Below are positions 1 through 8,608 of a DNA stretch of 40,303 bases, one piece after another (the stretch's first letter is position 1; every line of letters starts with the position of its first letter). The position numbers and the translations under genes are program-made. The notes beneath the pieces were generated by a model that was not told the DNA's origin, ran no database searches, and saw nothing but the letters and a program-made list of their open reading frames with translations. This stretch comes from Aquifex sp. (GTDB lineage: Bacteria > Aquificota > Aquificia > Aquificales > Aquificaceae): positions 1-40,303 of the forward strand of contig WFPV01000211.1 in NCBI GenBank assembly GCA_015487405.1, given 5' to 3'.

Positions 1-2357
1 TGCACGATATAGGCAAGTTCTTACAAAGGACTTCAGATCCTCCAAGTGTACGGAACAAAGAAGCCTTTGGTTATCCCCACGCTGAGCTCAGTTATAGAAT
101 TACCGAAGAAATTCTCGATGCTTTAGAAATTACCACGAAAGAGGATAGAGATCTTGTTCTCTCCGCCTGCTTCCATCACAAACCAGATACAAATTACGAA
201 AAGACTCCCCGGGAACTGTACCCTGTGAGGGTTCTTTTCAGGCTCGCGGACTGGTTTGCTTCGGTAGAGAGAAGCAAGGAAACAGAACAGGAAACCAGAA
301 AAGAGTTCAAAAGATTAAGACCCGTGTTCGAGATAGTAGATATAGAGAAAGGCCGTTCTCAGGATGAATATTTTTATAAACTCGCTCCTTTATCCCTCGG
401 AGAGAAGGGCAAGACACATCCTCTCTTTCCCATAAAAAGGAGTGAAGCCCTCGGATACGAATCGGATGAGAAAGCAAGAGCCGAACTGTGGGGAGATTAC
501 TATACCCTATACGAGGAGTTTATAAAACACGCTTTAAAGCCTAAAAACTATGAAAAAATCGGTCACAAACTCAGTTATATATATCACCTTCTGTATAAAT
601 ACACCTGGTGTGTTCCTGCATCCATTTACGATAGAGAAAACTACACATCCCACTATCCCGATATCTCCCTATTTGACCATTCACGGGTTGTTGCGGCCCT
701 TGCCTCCTCCCTTTACACGTCTCGGAACTTAGAAATCCTTAAAAGCTTTAAGGGAGATATTTACGAAACCGCTTCGCGGTTGAAGCTGGTAATTTTTGAG
801 GGAGATATAAGCGGTATTCAAAAGTTCATTTACGATATAGCAAACGTTGACGGCGTAGCAAAGCGATTAAGAGGAAGGAGCGTATTTTTAAGCTTCCTTC
901 CCGAGCTTATAGGCAGATTTATCCTAAGAGAATTAGGATACCCCTGGACGAACCTCCTTTATGCGGGAGGAGGGAAGTTCCAGGCTATAGTGGGCTACGA
1001 GGAAGATATAGAAGAGAAGTTAAAGGAGCTTTCCACAAAAGTAGAAAGGAGTTTATTGAAAACATTTGGGGGAAAACTCGGTTTTGTCATCTACCATCAT
1101 ACTCTCCACCTATCGGATGTTGCGGACTATCCGAGTGTCGTTGAAAACTTACTGGATAAGGGAGTGGAAGCCAAGAAAAGGAAGTTTATAAACGTGATTC
1201 ATGATTTTGAGGAGCTTGTCAATAAAAAACTCACAAAGGGTGTACAAAGGTGCAGCTCTTGCGGATGGGAGTTCGTTGAGAAGGAAGGTGACTTTTGCAA
1301 ACTCTGCGAGGAGTTTAAAGAACTGGGAGATGCGGTAGTAAAAAATAACATCGTACTCTTTTCTCGGAAAGCTTTGGAGAAGAAAGGGATCTTCTTAGAA
1401 AACATAGGGGGTGTTTACCTTACACAAAAGCCGCCGTCAAATGAAGACTTTGAAGATGCCTTCCTTATAAACTCTCCCGAAGAGTTTGAAGCGGAACATC
1501 TCGTTACCGGATTTCGCTTTCTCGCTAACGTTGTTCCGAAGGACGGCGAAGGTGTGAAGAGTTTCGAAGAAATAGCTGAAGGGATTGAAGAGGGCGACAG
1601 AAAACTCGCTTACGTTCTGGCGGACGTGGACAATCTCGGATATATATTTATGGACGGACTTGGGGAGAAATACACAATATCGCGTGTAGCAACTCTGAGT
1701 AGAAGCCTGGACCTCTTTTTCTCGGGATATCTCAACACTCTCTTCGAAAAAGAGGAATACAGGGGTAAGATTTACACCCTTTACGCGGGAGGAGACGACC
1801 TTTTTATAATCGCTCCTTGGGAAGTAGCGATAAAGGTGGCACAAAACGTAAGAAAAGATTTCGGAGAATACACCTGTCATAACCCCTCTTTTGGTCTTTC
1901 TTGCGGAATATTCACGGCTAACTATACCTATCCCGTTAGGCTGGCTTACGAGGGAGTGGAAAAGGCCGAAGATAGAGCAAAGGAAAATCCCGGTAAAGAC
2001 AGCGTATGTGCCCTCGGAGAGGTGTTAAAGTGGGAAGAGCTCGAGAACGCACTCAGGGAAGCCGAGAACCTTGCAGAGCATATAAAGCTCGGAAACATTC
2101 CCCGGACGAGCTTCTACAAATTCTATCTTCTTCTCAGGCAGTTCAGGGAGGAGGAAAAGGAGGAGGATAGGTATATGTTTTACCCCCTCTTCTTCTACTT
2201 TGTCAGGAGGAACATAAAAGAGAAGTTTCAGGAAATATTTGTAAAAACCTTCTTGGATGAGAATAAAGAGGTAAAAAAGAACGCTTTATTTATTGCTAAA
2301 TACGTCCTTATGAAAACAAGGGATGTCAGAAAAAGGACTGAGGAAACGTTTAAATAA
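1..2357 (+). CDS. cas10: Csm1/Cas10, type III-A CRISPR effector large subunit (5' end outside window)
   Basis: Large subunit of the Csm interference complex; in this family the Palm domains make cyclic oligoadenylate and the HD domain cuts ssDNA. The frame is open from the left edge and begins in the HD motif (HDIGKF, 3-20), so the true start lies upstream; the ATG at 225 is internal. Later come a first Palm region (GDISGIQKF near 805), a zinc-binding linker with two CxxC pairs (C at 1251 to about 1319), the second Palm (ADVDNLG near 1623) and an intact GGDD at 1788-1799. A helical C-terminal domain follows. It is the first visible gene of csm1-csm2-csm3-csm4-csm5. With both HD and GGDD present the enzyme looks fully active. 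Confidence 0.96.
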   Translation, partial: HDIGKFLQRTSDPPSVRNKEAFGYPHAELSYRITEEILDALEITTKEDRDLVLSACFHHKPDTNYEKTPRELYPVRVLFRLADWFASVERSKETEQETRKEFKRLRPVFEIVDIEKGRSQDEYFYKLAPLSLGEKGKTHPLFPIKRSEALGYESDEKARAELWGDYYTLYEEFIKHALKPKNYEKIGHKLSYIYHLLYKYTWCVPASIYDRENYTSHYPDISLFDHSRVVAALASSLYTSRNLEILKSFKGDIYETASRLKLVIFEGDISGIQKFIYDIANVDGVAKRLRGRSVFLSFLPELIGRFILRELGYPWTNLLYAGGGKFQAIVGYEEDIEEKLKELSTKVERSLLKTFGGKLGFVIYHHTLHLSDVADYPSVVENLLDKGVEAKKRKFINVIHDFEELVNKKLTKGVQRCSSCGWEFVEKEGDFCKLCEEFKELGDAVVKNNIVLFSRKALEKKGIFLENIGGVYLTQKPPSNEDFEDAFLINSPEEFEAEHLVTGFRFLANVVPKDGEGVKSFEEIAEGIEEGDRKLAYVLADVDNLGYIFMDGLGEKYTISRVATLSRSLDLFFSGYLNTLFEKEEYRGKIYTLYAGGDDLFIIAPWEVAIKVAQNVRKDFGEYTCHNPSFGLSCGIFTANYTYPVRLAYEGVEKAEDRAKENPGKDSVCALGEVLKWEELENALREAENLAEHIKLGNIPRTSFYKFYLLLRQFREEEKEEDRYMFYPLFFYFVRRNIKEKFQEIFVKTFLDENKEVKKNALFIAKYVLMKTRDVRKRTEETFK

Positions 2358-2372
2358 AAAGGAGGGGTAGTT

Positions 2373-2801
2373 ATGAAGGGCTACAAATCGAAAGACAACG
2401 CCGGGGAAAATAAACTGGAAGAATTGATACAGAGATTAAAGAACGAACCTATGGACAAAATCCACGTCCGAGAGCTCGTAAAACCCGGTGGGTACGCCCA
2501 CAAAATAGTCGATAAATTAGGTGTTAAACGTTCACAGCTTAGAAGAATATTTGCCGAGATGAAAGAGATTTTCGAAAGAGTAAAGGAAAAAGGAAGGGTA
2601 GATGAAGAAATCGAGGTAAAGTTCTACATGCTCTACCCCATAATCGAATACCAGAAAAACAGAGGTATTATCAAAGAACCCTTTGCAGAACTGATGAAAG
2701 CTCTGCTCGACAACCTCGAAAAGTATAAAACTCCTTCTAACTTTGAACAAGCTGAAAGGTTTTTAACAGCGCTCGTCGCTTACATGAGGAGGGAGGCTTG
2801 A
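2373..2801 (+). CDS. csm2: Csm2, small subunit of type III-A complex
   Basis: A 142-residue, strongly charged, helical protein between csm1 and csm3, matching the Csm2 small subunit that lines the target-RNA groove of the complex. It starts 15 nt after the csm1 stop behind a clear ribosome site (AGGAGGGG, about 2361-2368). Residues 20-140 form the predicted five-helix core, ending in a helix near residues 125-140. Sequence motifs in this family are weak, so much of the call rests on size, helix content and position. It ends one base before the csm3 start, implying coupled translation. Confidence 0.9.
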   Translation: MKGYKSKDNAGENKLEELIQRLKNEPMDKIHVRELVKPGGYAHKIVDKLGVKRSQLRRIFAEMKEIFERVKEKGRVDEEIEVKFYMLYPIIEYQKNRGIIKEPFAELMKALLDNLEKYKTPSNFEQAERFLTALVAYMRREA

Positions 2802-2802
2802 T

Positions 2803-3642
2803 ATGAAGTATAAAGGCTCTTTCATAATCGAGTACAAGCTGAGGGCTATAACGGGTTTGAGGGTGGGAGGCTCGAGGGAAGAGTTTGATATAGGGGGAAC
2901 CGATAATCCCGTTATCAAGTTGCCGGTAGAAATTCCTGAATTCTACGAAGATGGCTCATCCATCCCTAAGGAAGCACCCTACATACCCGGTTCCTCTATA
3001 AAGGGAAAGATAAGGAGCCTCCTTGAGTGGGTTTACGGAAACGTGGAGAGAATGTACGCAAAATATGGAAATGCCAAAATAGATGAGGCAGGTAAACCCT
3101 GCGATTGCGGGGAGTGTGAAATCTGTAAAGTTTTCGGAACGGGTGACGCAAAGACCTTGGATGAACTTGCGAAGCGAGGTAAAGAGCTTCCGGGACCTCC
3201 CAGGGCAAAATTTTTCGACGCATATCCCACGAAGGATACCTTAGAGAGACTCGAAAGGGTTTTAGGAAAGGGATTGTTTACAGAAGTAAAGACTGAGAAT
3301 CAAATAAACAGGATAACTTCAAAAGCTAACCCCAGGAAAGTCGAAAGGGTTCCCGCAGGTGCAGAGTTCGAGGGAAGAATAGTTTTCGACTGTTATAAGG
3401 AGAATGACCACGAGCTCATTCCCATAATTTTCCACGGAATGAAGAAACTTGAGGACAACTTCCTCGGAGGATACGGCTCCAGAGGCTCGGGAAGAATAGA
3501 GTTTAGGGAAATAACGATTACCTGGAGACCTGCGGACTTCTACAAGGGCTTAGGACAAGAACATAAAGTAGGACCCCTAAAGGGTGTAGATGAAGTCCTT
3601 GAAAAGTTGGGGGAGATTAAAAAGCTATGCTCCTCAGGGTAG
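2803..3642 (+). CDS. csm3: Csm3, backbone RAMP subunit with target-RNA nuclease site
   Basis: Repeating Cas7-type backbone subunit of the Csm complex; in the family each copy cuts the target RNA once per 6 nt through one aspartate. Residues 15-40 carry the GLRVGG and GGTDNPVI motifs; D34 is the probable catalytic residue (D33 in well-studied homologues). Four cysteines (C100, C102, C105, C108) form the usual zinc site before VFG. The glycine-rich motif GGYGSRGSGR lies near residues 222-232. The length of 279 is slightly above the usual 220-260. Its last 16 nt overlap csm4. Confidence 0.96.
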   Translation: MKYKGSFIIEYKLRAITGLRVGGSREEFDIGGTDNPVIKLPVEIPEFYEDGSSIPKEAPYIPGSSIKGKIRSLLEWVYGNVERMYAKYGNAKIDEAGKPCDCGECEICKVFGTGDAKTLDELAKRGKELPGPPRAKFFDAYPTKDTLERLERVLGKGLFTEVKTENQINRITSKANPRKVERVPAGAEFEGRIVFDCYKENDHELIPIIFHGMKKLEDNFLGGYGSRGSGRIEFREITITWRPADFYKGLGQEHKVGPLKGVDEVLEKLGEIKKLCSSG

Positions 3643-4559
3643 ATTTTAAGCCTCTTTCACCCTTTAAGACTTTTCCCGAAAGCTTTACTCTGTTCGGCTC
3701 CATATGTTGGGGAGTAAGGGTTTTATACGGAAAGAATGAAGTAGAGAGCTTGCTTGAAGCCTTTCTGGAAAAGCCCCCTTTTATTCTCTCCTCCCCGCTT
3801 CCGAGATTCAGGGAAGATATACTCTTTCCGAAACCTGCCTTGCAGGGTGGGTGGAAGGGCGTAAGGAACACTGAAGAATACAAAGAAAAAAAGGCTTTCA
3901 AAAAAGTTCAGTATATAAGCACGGATACATTACTAAAAATTCTTAAAGGAGAGATAAAAACAGAAAAGGAGCTGTGGGAAGAAGTTAAAAGTAAACCAAA
4001 AATAGAGAACCCCGTCAAAAGGGTAAACGTAATCCACGCACGGATAAACAGAATTTCCTGGACCACAACGGGCGGGACTATGTACAACGAGGAAACTACT
4101 TTTATGGCAACTCCCTTTTCCGTCTACATCTATTTCTACGATGTTAGTTATGTGGAAAAAATTCAGGCGGCCTTAAGGTTTACCCAGCTTGGGGGAAATA
4201 AGTCCACGGGGATGGGGTACTGTGAGGTGAGCTTCAACCAAGATACTCTCCTGAAAGAGTTTATAGAGCATAAAACCGGCAGGTTTATTACGCTTTCTCC
4301 CGTTTTCCCCTCGGAGCATTTTGAGCTTGAGGAAAGCTATTACGATGTTTTTCCTCTTTTGTCCGCCGTGGAAGGTTATTACGAGATGCCGCTGGGGAAT
4401 TTCCTGAAAAAGAAGTTCCTGTACATAAGTAAAGGTTCCTTCATAAAGACGAAAGAGCTTAAGGATTTCCACGGAAGCCTTAAGGAGGCCCTTAGATTGC
4501 CCGATAAAGTGGTTTACCAGTACGGTTTTGCCTTTCCGCTTTACGTGAGGGGTGGGTGA
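3627..4559 (+). CDS. csm4: Csm4, RAMP subunit binding the crRNA 5' tag
   Basis: Cas5-like subunit of the Csm complex that caps the crRNA 5' handle and contacts Csm1. The N-terminal beta strand is followed by SFTLFGSICWG (about residues 19-29), typical of Csm4, and a glycine-rich loop GGNKSTGMGY sits near residues 190-200. The length of 310 residues is normal. The ATG at 3627 overlaps the csm3 end by 16 nt and has a GGGGGAG site upstream within csm3. The stop overlaps the csm5 start. Identity rests on these motifs and on gene order. Confidence 0.92.
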   Translation: MLLRVDFKPLSPFKTFPESFTLFGSICWGVRVLYGKNEVESLLEAFLEKPPFILSSPLPRFREDILFPKPALQGGWKGVRNTEEYKEKKAFKKVQYISTDTLLKILKGEIKTEKELWEEVKSKPKIENPVKRVNVIHARINRISWTTTGGTMYNEETTFMATPFSVYIYFYDVSYVEKIQAALRFTQLGGNKSTGMGYCEVSFNQDTLLKEFIEHKTGRFITLSPVFPSEHFELEESYYDVFPLLSAVEGYYEMPLGNFLKKKFLYISKGSFIKTKELKDFHGSLKEALRLPDKVVYQYGFAFPLYVRGG

Positions 4560-5686
4560 TGAAGCTGAGGACCTTAACTCCTGTCCACGTAGGTGACGGT
4601 GAGGAGATCATACCCTGGGAGTACGAACTCGTAGGAAACAGGAAGCTGAGGGTTTACTCCTTTGAAGGCTTGCTGAAAGAGCTGGAAGAAAAACTTTCGG
4701 GCAGTGCTTTGAAAAATACTCTAAAAAGGCTCTCTCAAGATATAAAAATTAACGGATTCAAAAAGAGCCTCGGAGATTTTTTAAGAGAGAATGGCTTGAG
4801 TTTGAAATCCCTTTACGAGATTGAAAGGAAAACTTCCCTCAGACGCGGTAACGAGTATAAAGGTATAAAGAGCTTTATAAAAAGCTCCGGAAAGGTTTAC
4901 ATACCGGGTTCGGAAGTAAAGGGAGCCCTGAGAACAATCTTCATATTCGGTGCGGTGTACAGGGATCTGAAGGAGGGGAAGAAGGACAGTCTAAACTTTG
5001 TAATAAAAACCGTTGAAAATGCCTTGAAAAGCGGAAGGAGTTTGAAAGATAAAAAGTTCTGGCAGGATATAGAAAGGAAGCTTGAAAACTACTTTTTCGT
5101 AAACGGTGCTCCCGAAAGGGACGCCAAGTACGACCTGTTCAAGACGTTGAGGGTTTCCGACAGCCTTACGAGGGAACCTTCCCAAGTGCTTTACGTGGAC
5201 GATGTAACCATTTTAGGGAGCAGTAAGGTATTTTACGATCCCCATGAGCTCTTGAAGGAAGGACAAGAATTTGAGTTACGCATTGAGGTGGATGAAGATT
5301 ACAAAAAAGTTTTAAAACGCTTCCACAAAAATCCCTACATAGACCTTATTAATTGGGAATTCCTCCAAGAGAGTTCTTACAACTTTTACAGGTTTCTGCT
5401 TGCCGAAGAAGAATCCTTCTTCGAGAGATTTTCTATAGATGGGGTGCGCAGAGACTTAAGAAAGGTGAAAGAAGCCCTGTCCCGGGGTGAGTTCGTGGTT
5501 AGAATAGGAAAACACCAGGGCTTCTTGAGCTTAACGGTCATGCTCCTTGTAAAGCTCGGAGCTAAGGAGCTCTACAGGAAGTTCTACGAAAAGTTTATTT
5601 CCGCTCCCGGGAAACCCGTGAATAAAACGAGAAAAATAACCAAGGAGGGACGACTTCTCGGGTTCTGCACACTGGAGCTTTCTTGA
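4559..5686 (+). CDS. csm5: Csm5, RAMP subunit at the crRNA 3' end
   Basis: Terminal Cas7-like subunit of the Csm complex, which in studied systems caps the crRNA 3' side and recruits maturation nucleases. The N-terminus has the Csm5 signature TLTPVHVGDGEE, followed near residue 118 by IPGSEVKGALRT, another family motif; a loop RIGKHQGFLS lies near residue 320. I choose the ATG at 4559, which shares one base with the csm4 stop (TGATG); a GTG at 4556 is also possible. About 375 residues, as usual. It is the last csm gene; no csm6 follows. Confidence 0.93.
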   Translation: MKLRTLTPVHVGDGEEIIPWEYELVGNRKLRVYSFEGLLKELEEKLSGSALKNTLKRLSQDIKINGFKKSLGDFLRENGLSLKSLYEIERKTSLRRGNEYKGIKSFIKSSGKVYIPGSEVKGALRTIFIFGAVYRDLKEGKKDSLNFVIKTVENALKSGRSLKDKKFWQDIERKLENYFFVNGAPERDAKYDLFKTLRVSDSLTREPSQVLYVDDVTILGSSKVFYDPHELLKEGQEFELRIEVDEDYKKVLKRFHKNPYIDLINWEFLQESSYNFYRFLLAEEESFFERFSIDGVRRDLRKVKEALSRGEFVVRIGKHQGFLSLTVMLLVKLGAKELYRKFYEKFISAPGKPVNKTRKITKEGRLLGFCTLELS

Positions 5687-5746
5687 GGGGCTTTCTGACC
5701 GCCGTCAGGAAAACAAATACTTATATAGATTTAATATGTTTAAGCT

Positions 5747-8563
5747 ATGGGCATTCTGGATAAGCTCCTGAAAAAGGAAAGGAAAGAGGAATCGAGCGGA
5801 GAGATAAAACTCGGAGAGCTCGTATTTAAACCCTCATCCGTAAAGAGGGACCCCGATGCCAAGATAGAGGAATACTGGATAGAAACTTTGGACGTATCGG
5901 AAGACGCCTACTGGATACTGGTAGGAAGGAGGCACGGAGTATTTCAGCTTTACGACTGGGCCGGAAACCTCCACAGACTCCCTTCTAAACCGCCCGCCCA
6001 ATCCATAACCGACATAGTTTTCAGGAATAAATACCTCGGAGTAGTCGCTCCTCCCTACCTCGTTATCTACTACATGGAAAACACGAAGGACCCGAAAACC
6101 TGGAAGAGTGTAAGAATTTCTCAGGAGGGTTTAAGACCCACCGGTGGTCTTGACATAAGGAAGGGCACCTTAGCTTTCGGAGTAGTGGGAGAAAAGGTTT
6201 ACGTGATAGATATATCGGGAGACCTCTCCCAGTCCACCATAGACTTTAAGAGCACTTTCATTTACAGAGATGCGGAAATTGGTGACCTCAGAGCTATAAA
6301 ACTGCTTCCCGACGGAAGGATATTTTTGAGCGGAACCGAAGGAAGTGCCCTCTTTTCACTTATGGGAAACCTCCTCAGGAAACTCCCCTACGCGGGCGGA
6401 AGGGCGGTAACCCTGCACGAGAACAAAGTGTTTGTCGCGGACAACGAGAAGGGCAAGATAGGCGTTTACGACGCTTCCCTTGACAGAGTGGAAGGAGAAC
6501 TGGAGCTCCGGCACAGGGTAGGAGCTATAGACGTATCTCCCGAGGGAAGCTTCCTCTTTACTGCGGACGAGGAGGAGAATAGACTCGGCGTTTACGACCT
6601 CAGGACTAGCGAGTTTTTAGGTTTCGTAGAAGGATACGGATACAGCGTCCTAAGAGTAGCTCCCGACGGAACCATCTACACCTCAAGGCACGAGGAGCAG
6701 GAGGGAAAGAGACTCTACTTCTTGGAGAAGCTCGAGACGAACTTAATAGACTTCATCTATCCCAAGGACAGGCAAAAACAAATAATCAAGAACGCCGAAG
6801 GCGTATATAAAGAATTCAAAAAGAAATTAAAGGAAGCAAAGAAGGAGGAGGAGCTTGAAAACGTTAAAGAGTTAAGACAGCTTGAGGAAATCTCGGTTCC
6901 CTTAAGGGAGGTCAGGGAATTAATCCTTAAGGCACGCGAAGAGCTTGAAAGAAGAAGGTATGAGGTATTCATAGAGGAGTTAAAGAAAAAGCTCCAGGAA
7001 GGGCTCATCTCCGCGGAGGATTACAACAGGCTAAAGGAAAAGATTGAAGCCGCTACCGAAGAGTGGAAGGAAAAACTCCAGGAGCTCAAAAAACAAATTG
7101 AGGAGTTCTTTGAAAATAAGCTCAAGGAATACCTCAGTAAGGTAAAGCAGGCAATAGAGAGAGAGAAGATAACGAACGTCTCGGAGCTTGAGGCACTGCC
7201 CGAAGTCAAAGAGGCGCGTAAATTCATATCCTCCCTCCCCAGGGAGTTTTACAACTACGCGAACGAACAGCTCCTCAAGACGCTTCAGGAAAAGATAATA
7301 GAGGACAGATTAAAAACCTACTCCATAAAGCTGTACGAGGATAGGGTAGTTTTCGGAAAGGAAGAGGTTCCCAAGTTCAAAGGGGAGCCCGTTCGCTACA
7401 AGTGGCACGTTAAAGTGGAGGACAAGTTCGTTCAAGACGGAAAGGTCTTTGCGAAGATAATGTTCGAGCGTGAGGACGGGCTCATCGTTGAGCCAAAACG
7501 CTACAACAATGTCCTTGAACAGGACGAAGTAAAACACTTCCCCAGCTGGGTAAACAGGTATTTGAGACACCTGAACGGTCTTTGCTCCACCGAGCCCTAC
7601 AGAGTTCCCGACTTCGTATCCTTTGAAGAGACCCCGTGGTTCGTCCAGAACCTGGAAAGGTTTACGAGCCTCGTTAAAGAACAGCTTGAGTATCAGGAAG
7701 GAATCCTCATATTGGAGGGAGACGCCGGAGTCGGTAAGAACTTCCTCGTGGAGGTCTTCTCCGCCCTAACAAACAGACCCCTCTTCATAGTCCCCTGCAA
7801 CTCCAAGATGGAAAAAGAGGACATAACCTTCGTTTACGAGTTTGACCCAAAGAGGGGAACAAAGCGCGTGTATTCCGACCTCGTGAAGGCTCTAAAGACC
7901 CCCGGGGCGGTGATATACCTTGACGAGATAAACACACTGCCCCCCTCCCTCGTAAAAATCTTTAATCCCCTCTTTGACTACCGTAGGTATTTAGTTCTCT
8001 CTTACGGAGAAGTGGTGAAGGCAAGACCGGATGTCATACTCGTCGGCGGAATGAATCCCCAGAACTACCTCGGAGTCTCCGAGCTTCCCCAGGACATAAA
8101 GTCCCGTGCCGACATAATGTATGTGGATTACCCCCCCTTTGAGGACGAGAAGGGTTTCTACTACCCCGACGAGGCTCTAATCCTGAAGGACTACATGGAC
8201 AACTTGGTTTCCCTAAACAAGGAGGAGTTCACATACCTCTGGTATTACGTCGTGAACGACGTCAAGACCGAGCTCGGGGAGAAGCTAAACACTCCCGAGA
8301 GGGAAAAGGAGATAAGACAGCTCTTTGAGCTTCTCAAGATAGCCAACGAGATAAGGAAGGCTTACAGGGCTTACCAGACCCAGCAGTCGGAAGAGCCCGT
8401 GGAGTTCGTCTTCTCCATCCGTGACACTATCAGGTGTGCAAGGAGAATAAAGAAGTTTGGAGACGCTAAGACAACGGTTATAGAAACCATAATCCCCAAG
8501 ATAAGCTCTCCCTTAGAGAAGGAAATCGTCAGGAGCATAATAGAAAGGGCTGTGGGAGAGTAA
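5747..8563 (+). CDS. Beta-propeller/coiled-coil MoxR-type AAA+ ATPase
   Basis: A 938-residue multidomain ATPase I cannot name. Residues about 40-335 are repetitive beta-strand segments like a WD40-type propeller (recurring VYDLRT, GVYDAS, SPEGSF units). About 340-500 is long charged coiled coil, then a short beta-rich part. The C-terminal 300 residues are an AAA+ module of the MoxR/CbbQ type: Walker A GDAGVGKN (658-665, Asn in place of the usual Thr/Ser), Walker B VIYLDE (D726, E727), sensor 1 GGMNPQNY (N770) and a sensor 2-like SIRDTIRCARR near the end. MoxR proteins usually remodel partners with VWA domains; none is here. It starts 60 nt after csm5, so a link to CRISPR is possible but unproven. 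Confidence 0.85.
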   Translation: MGILDKLLKKERKEESSGEIKLGELVFKPSSVKRDPDAKIEEYWIETLDVSEDAYWILVGRRHGVFQLYDWAGNLHRLPSKPPAQSITDIVFRNKYLGVVAPPYLVIYYMENTKDPKTWKSVRISQEGLRPTGGLDIRKGTLAFGVVGEKVYVIDISGDLSQSTIDFKSTFIYRDAEIGDLRAIKLLPDGRIFLSGTEGSALFSLMGNLLRKLPYAGGRAVTLHENKVFVADNEKGKIGVYDASLDRVEGELELRHRVGAIDVSPEGSFLFTADEEENRLGVYDLRTSEFLGFVEGYGYSVLRVAPDGTIYTSRHEEQEGKRLYFLEKLETNLIDFIYPKDRQKQIIKNAEGVYKEFKKKLKEAKKEEELENVKELRQLEEISVPLREVRELILKAREELERRRYEVFIEELKKKLQEGLISAEDYNRLKEKIEAATEEWKEKLQELKKQIEEFFENKLKEYLSKVKQAIEREKITNVSELEALPEVKEARKFISSLPREFYNYANEQLLKTLQEKIIEDRLKTYSIKLYEDRVVFGKEEVPKFKGEPVRYKWHVKVEDKFVQDGKVFAKIMFEREDGLIVEPKRYNNVLEQDEVKHFPSWVNRYLRHLNGLCSTEPYRVPDFVSFEETPWFVQNLERFTSLVKEQLEYQEGILILEGDAGVGKNFLVEVFSALTNRPLFIVPCNSKMEKEDITFVYEFDPKRGTKRVYSDLVKALKTPGAVIYLDEINTLPPSLVKIFNPLFDYRRYLVLSYGEVVKARPDVILVGGMNPQNYLGVSELPQDIKSRADIMYVDYPPFEDEKGFYYPDEALILKDYMDNLVSLNKEEFTYLWYYVVNDVKTELGEKLNTPEREKEIRQLFELLKIANEIRKAYRAYQTQQSEEPVEFVFSIRDTIRCARRIKKFGDAKTTVIETIIPKISSPLEKEIVRSIIERAVGE

Positions 8564-8595
8564 TTTTAGATACCTCGCTTCGCTCGGTGTTTTCC

Positions 8596-8608
8596 TAAAA
8601 TATTCCTT
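8596..8608 (+). promoter_or_regulatory. Leaderless-type promoter (-10 TAAAAT) of the class V aminotransferase
   Basis: TAAAAT at 8596-8601 is separated by 7 nt from the ATG at 8609, so transcription should begin at or next to the start codon. No Shine-Dalgarno sequence is present. The same TAAAAT-N7-ATG layout occurs before three other genes in this window. Confidence 0.5.

Noticed and set aside
1437..1880. 147-codon minus-strand frame within cas10
   Set aside because: Antisense to the Palm2/GGDD region; no start signal and no recognisable domain.
5687..5746. CTGAC-CGCC-GTCAG hairpin after csm5 as a terminator
   Set aside because: The stem is 5 bp and is followed by A-rich sequence, not a T-run; it may simply be chance.
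7402..7418. TGGCAC inside the AAA+ gene as a sigma-54 promoter
   Set aside because: No TTGC at the required 10-bp spacing, and it lies within a well-conserved coding region.
8564..8595. Hairpin-like CTCGCTTCGCTCGG after the AAA+ gene as a terminator
   Set aside because: Only 2-3 contiguous base pairs form, with internal mismatches, and only a short T-run follows.
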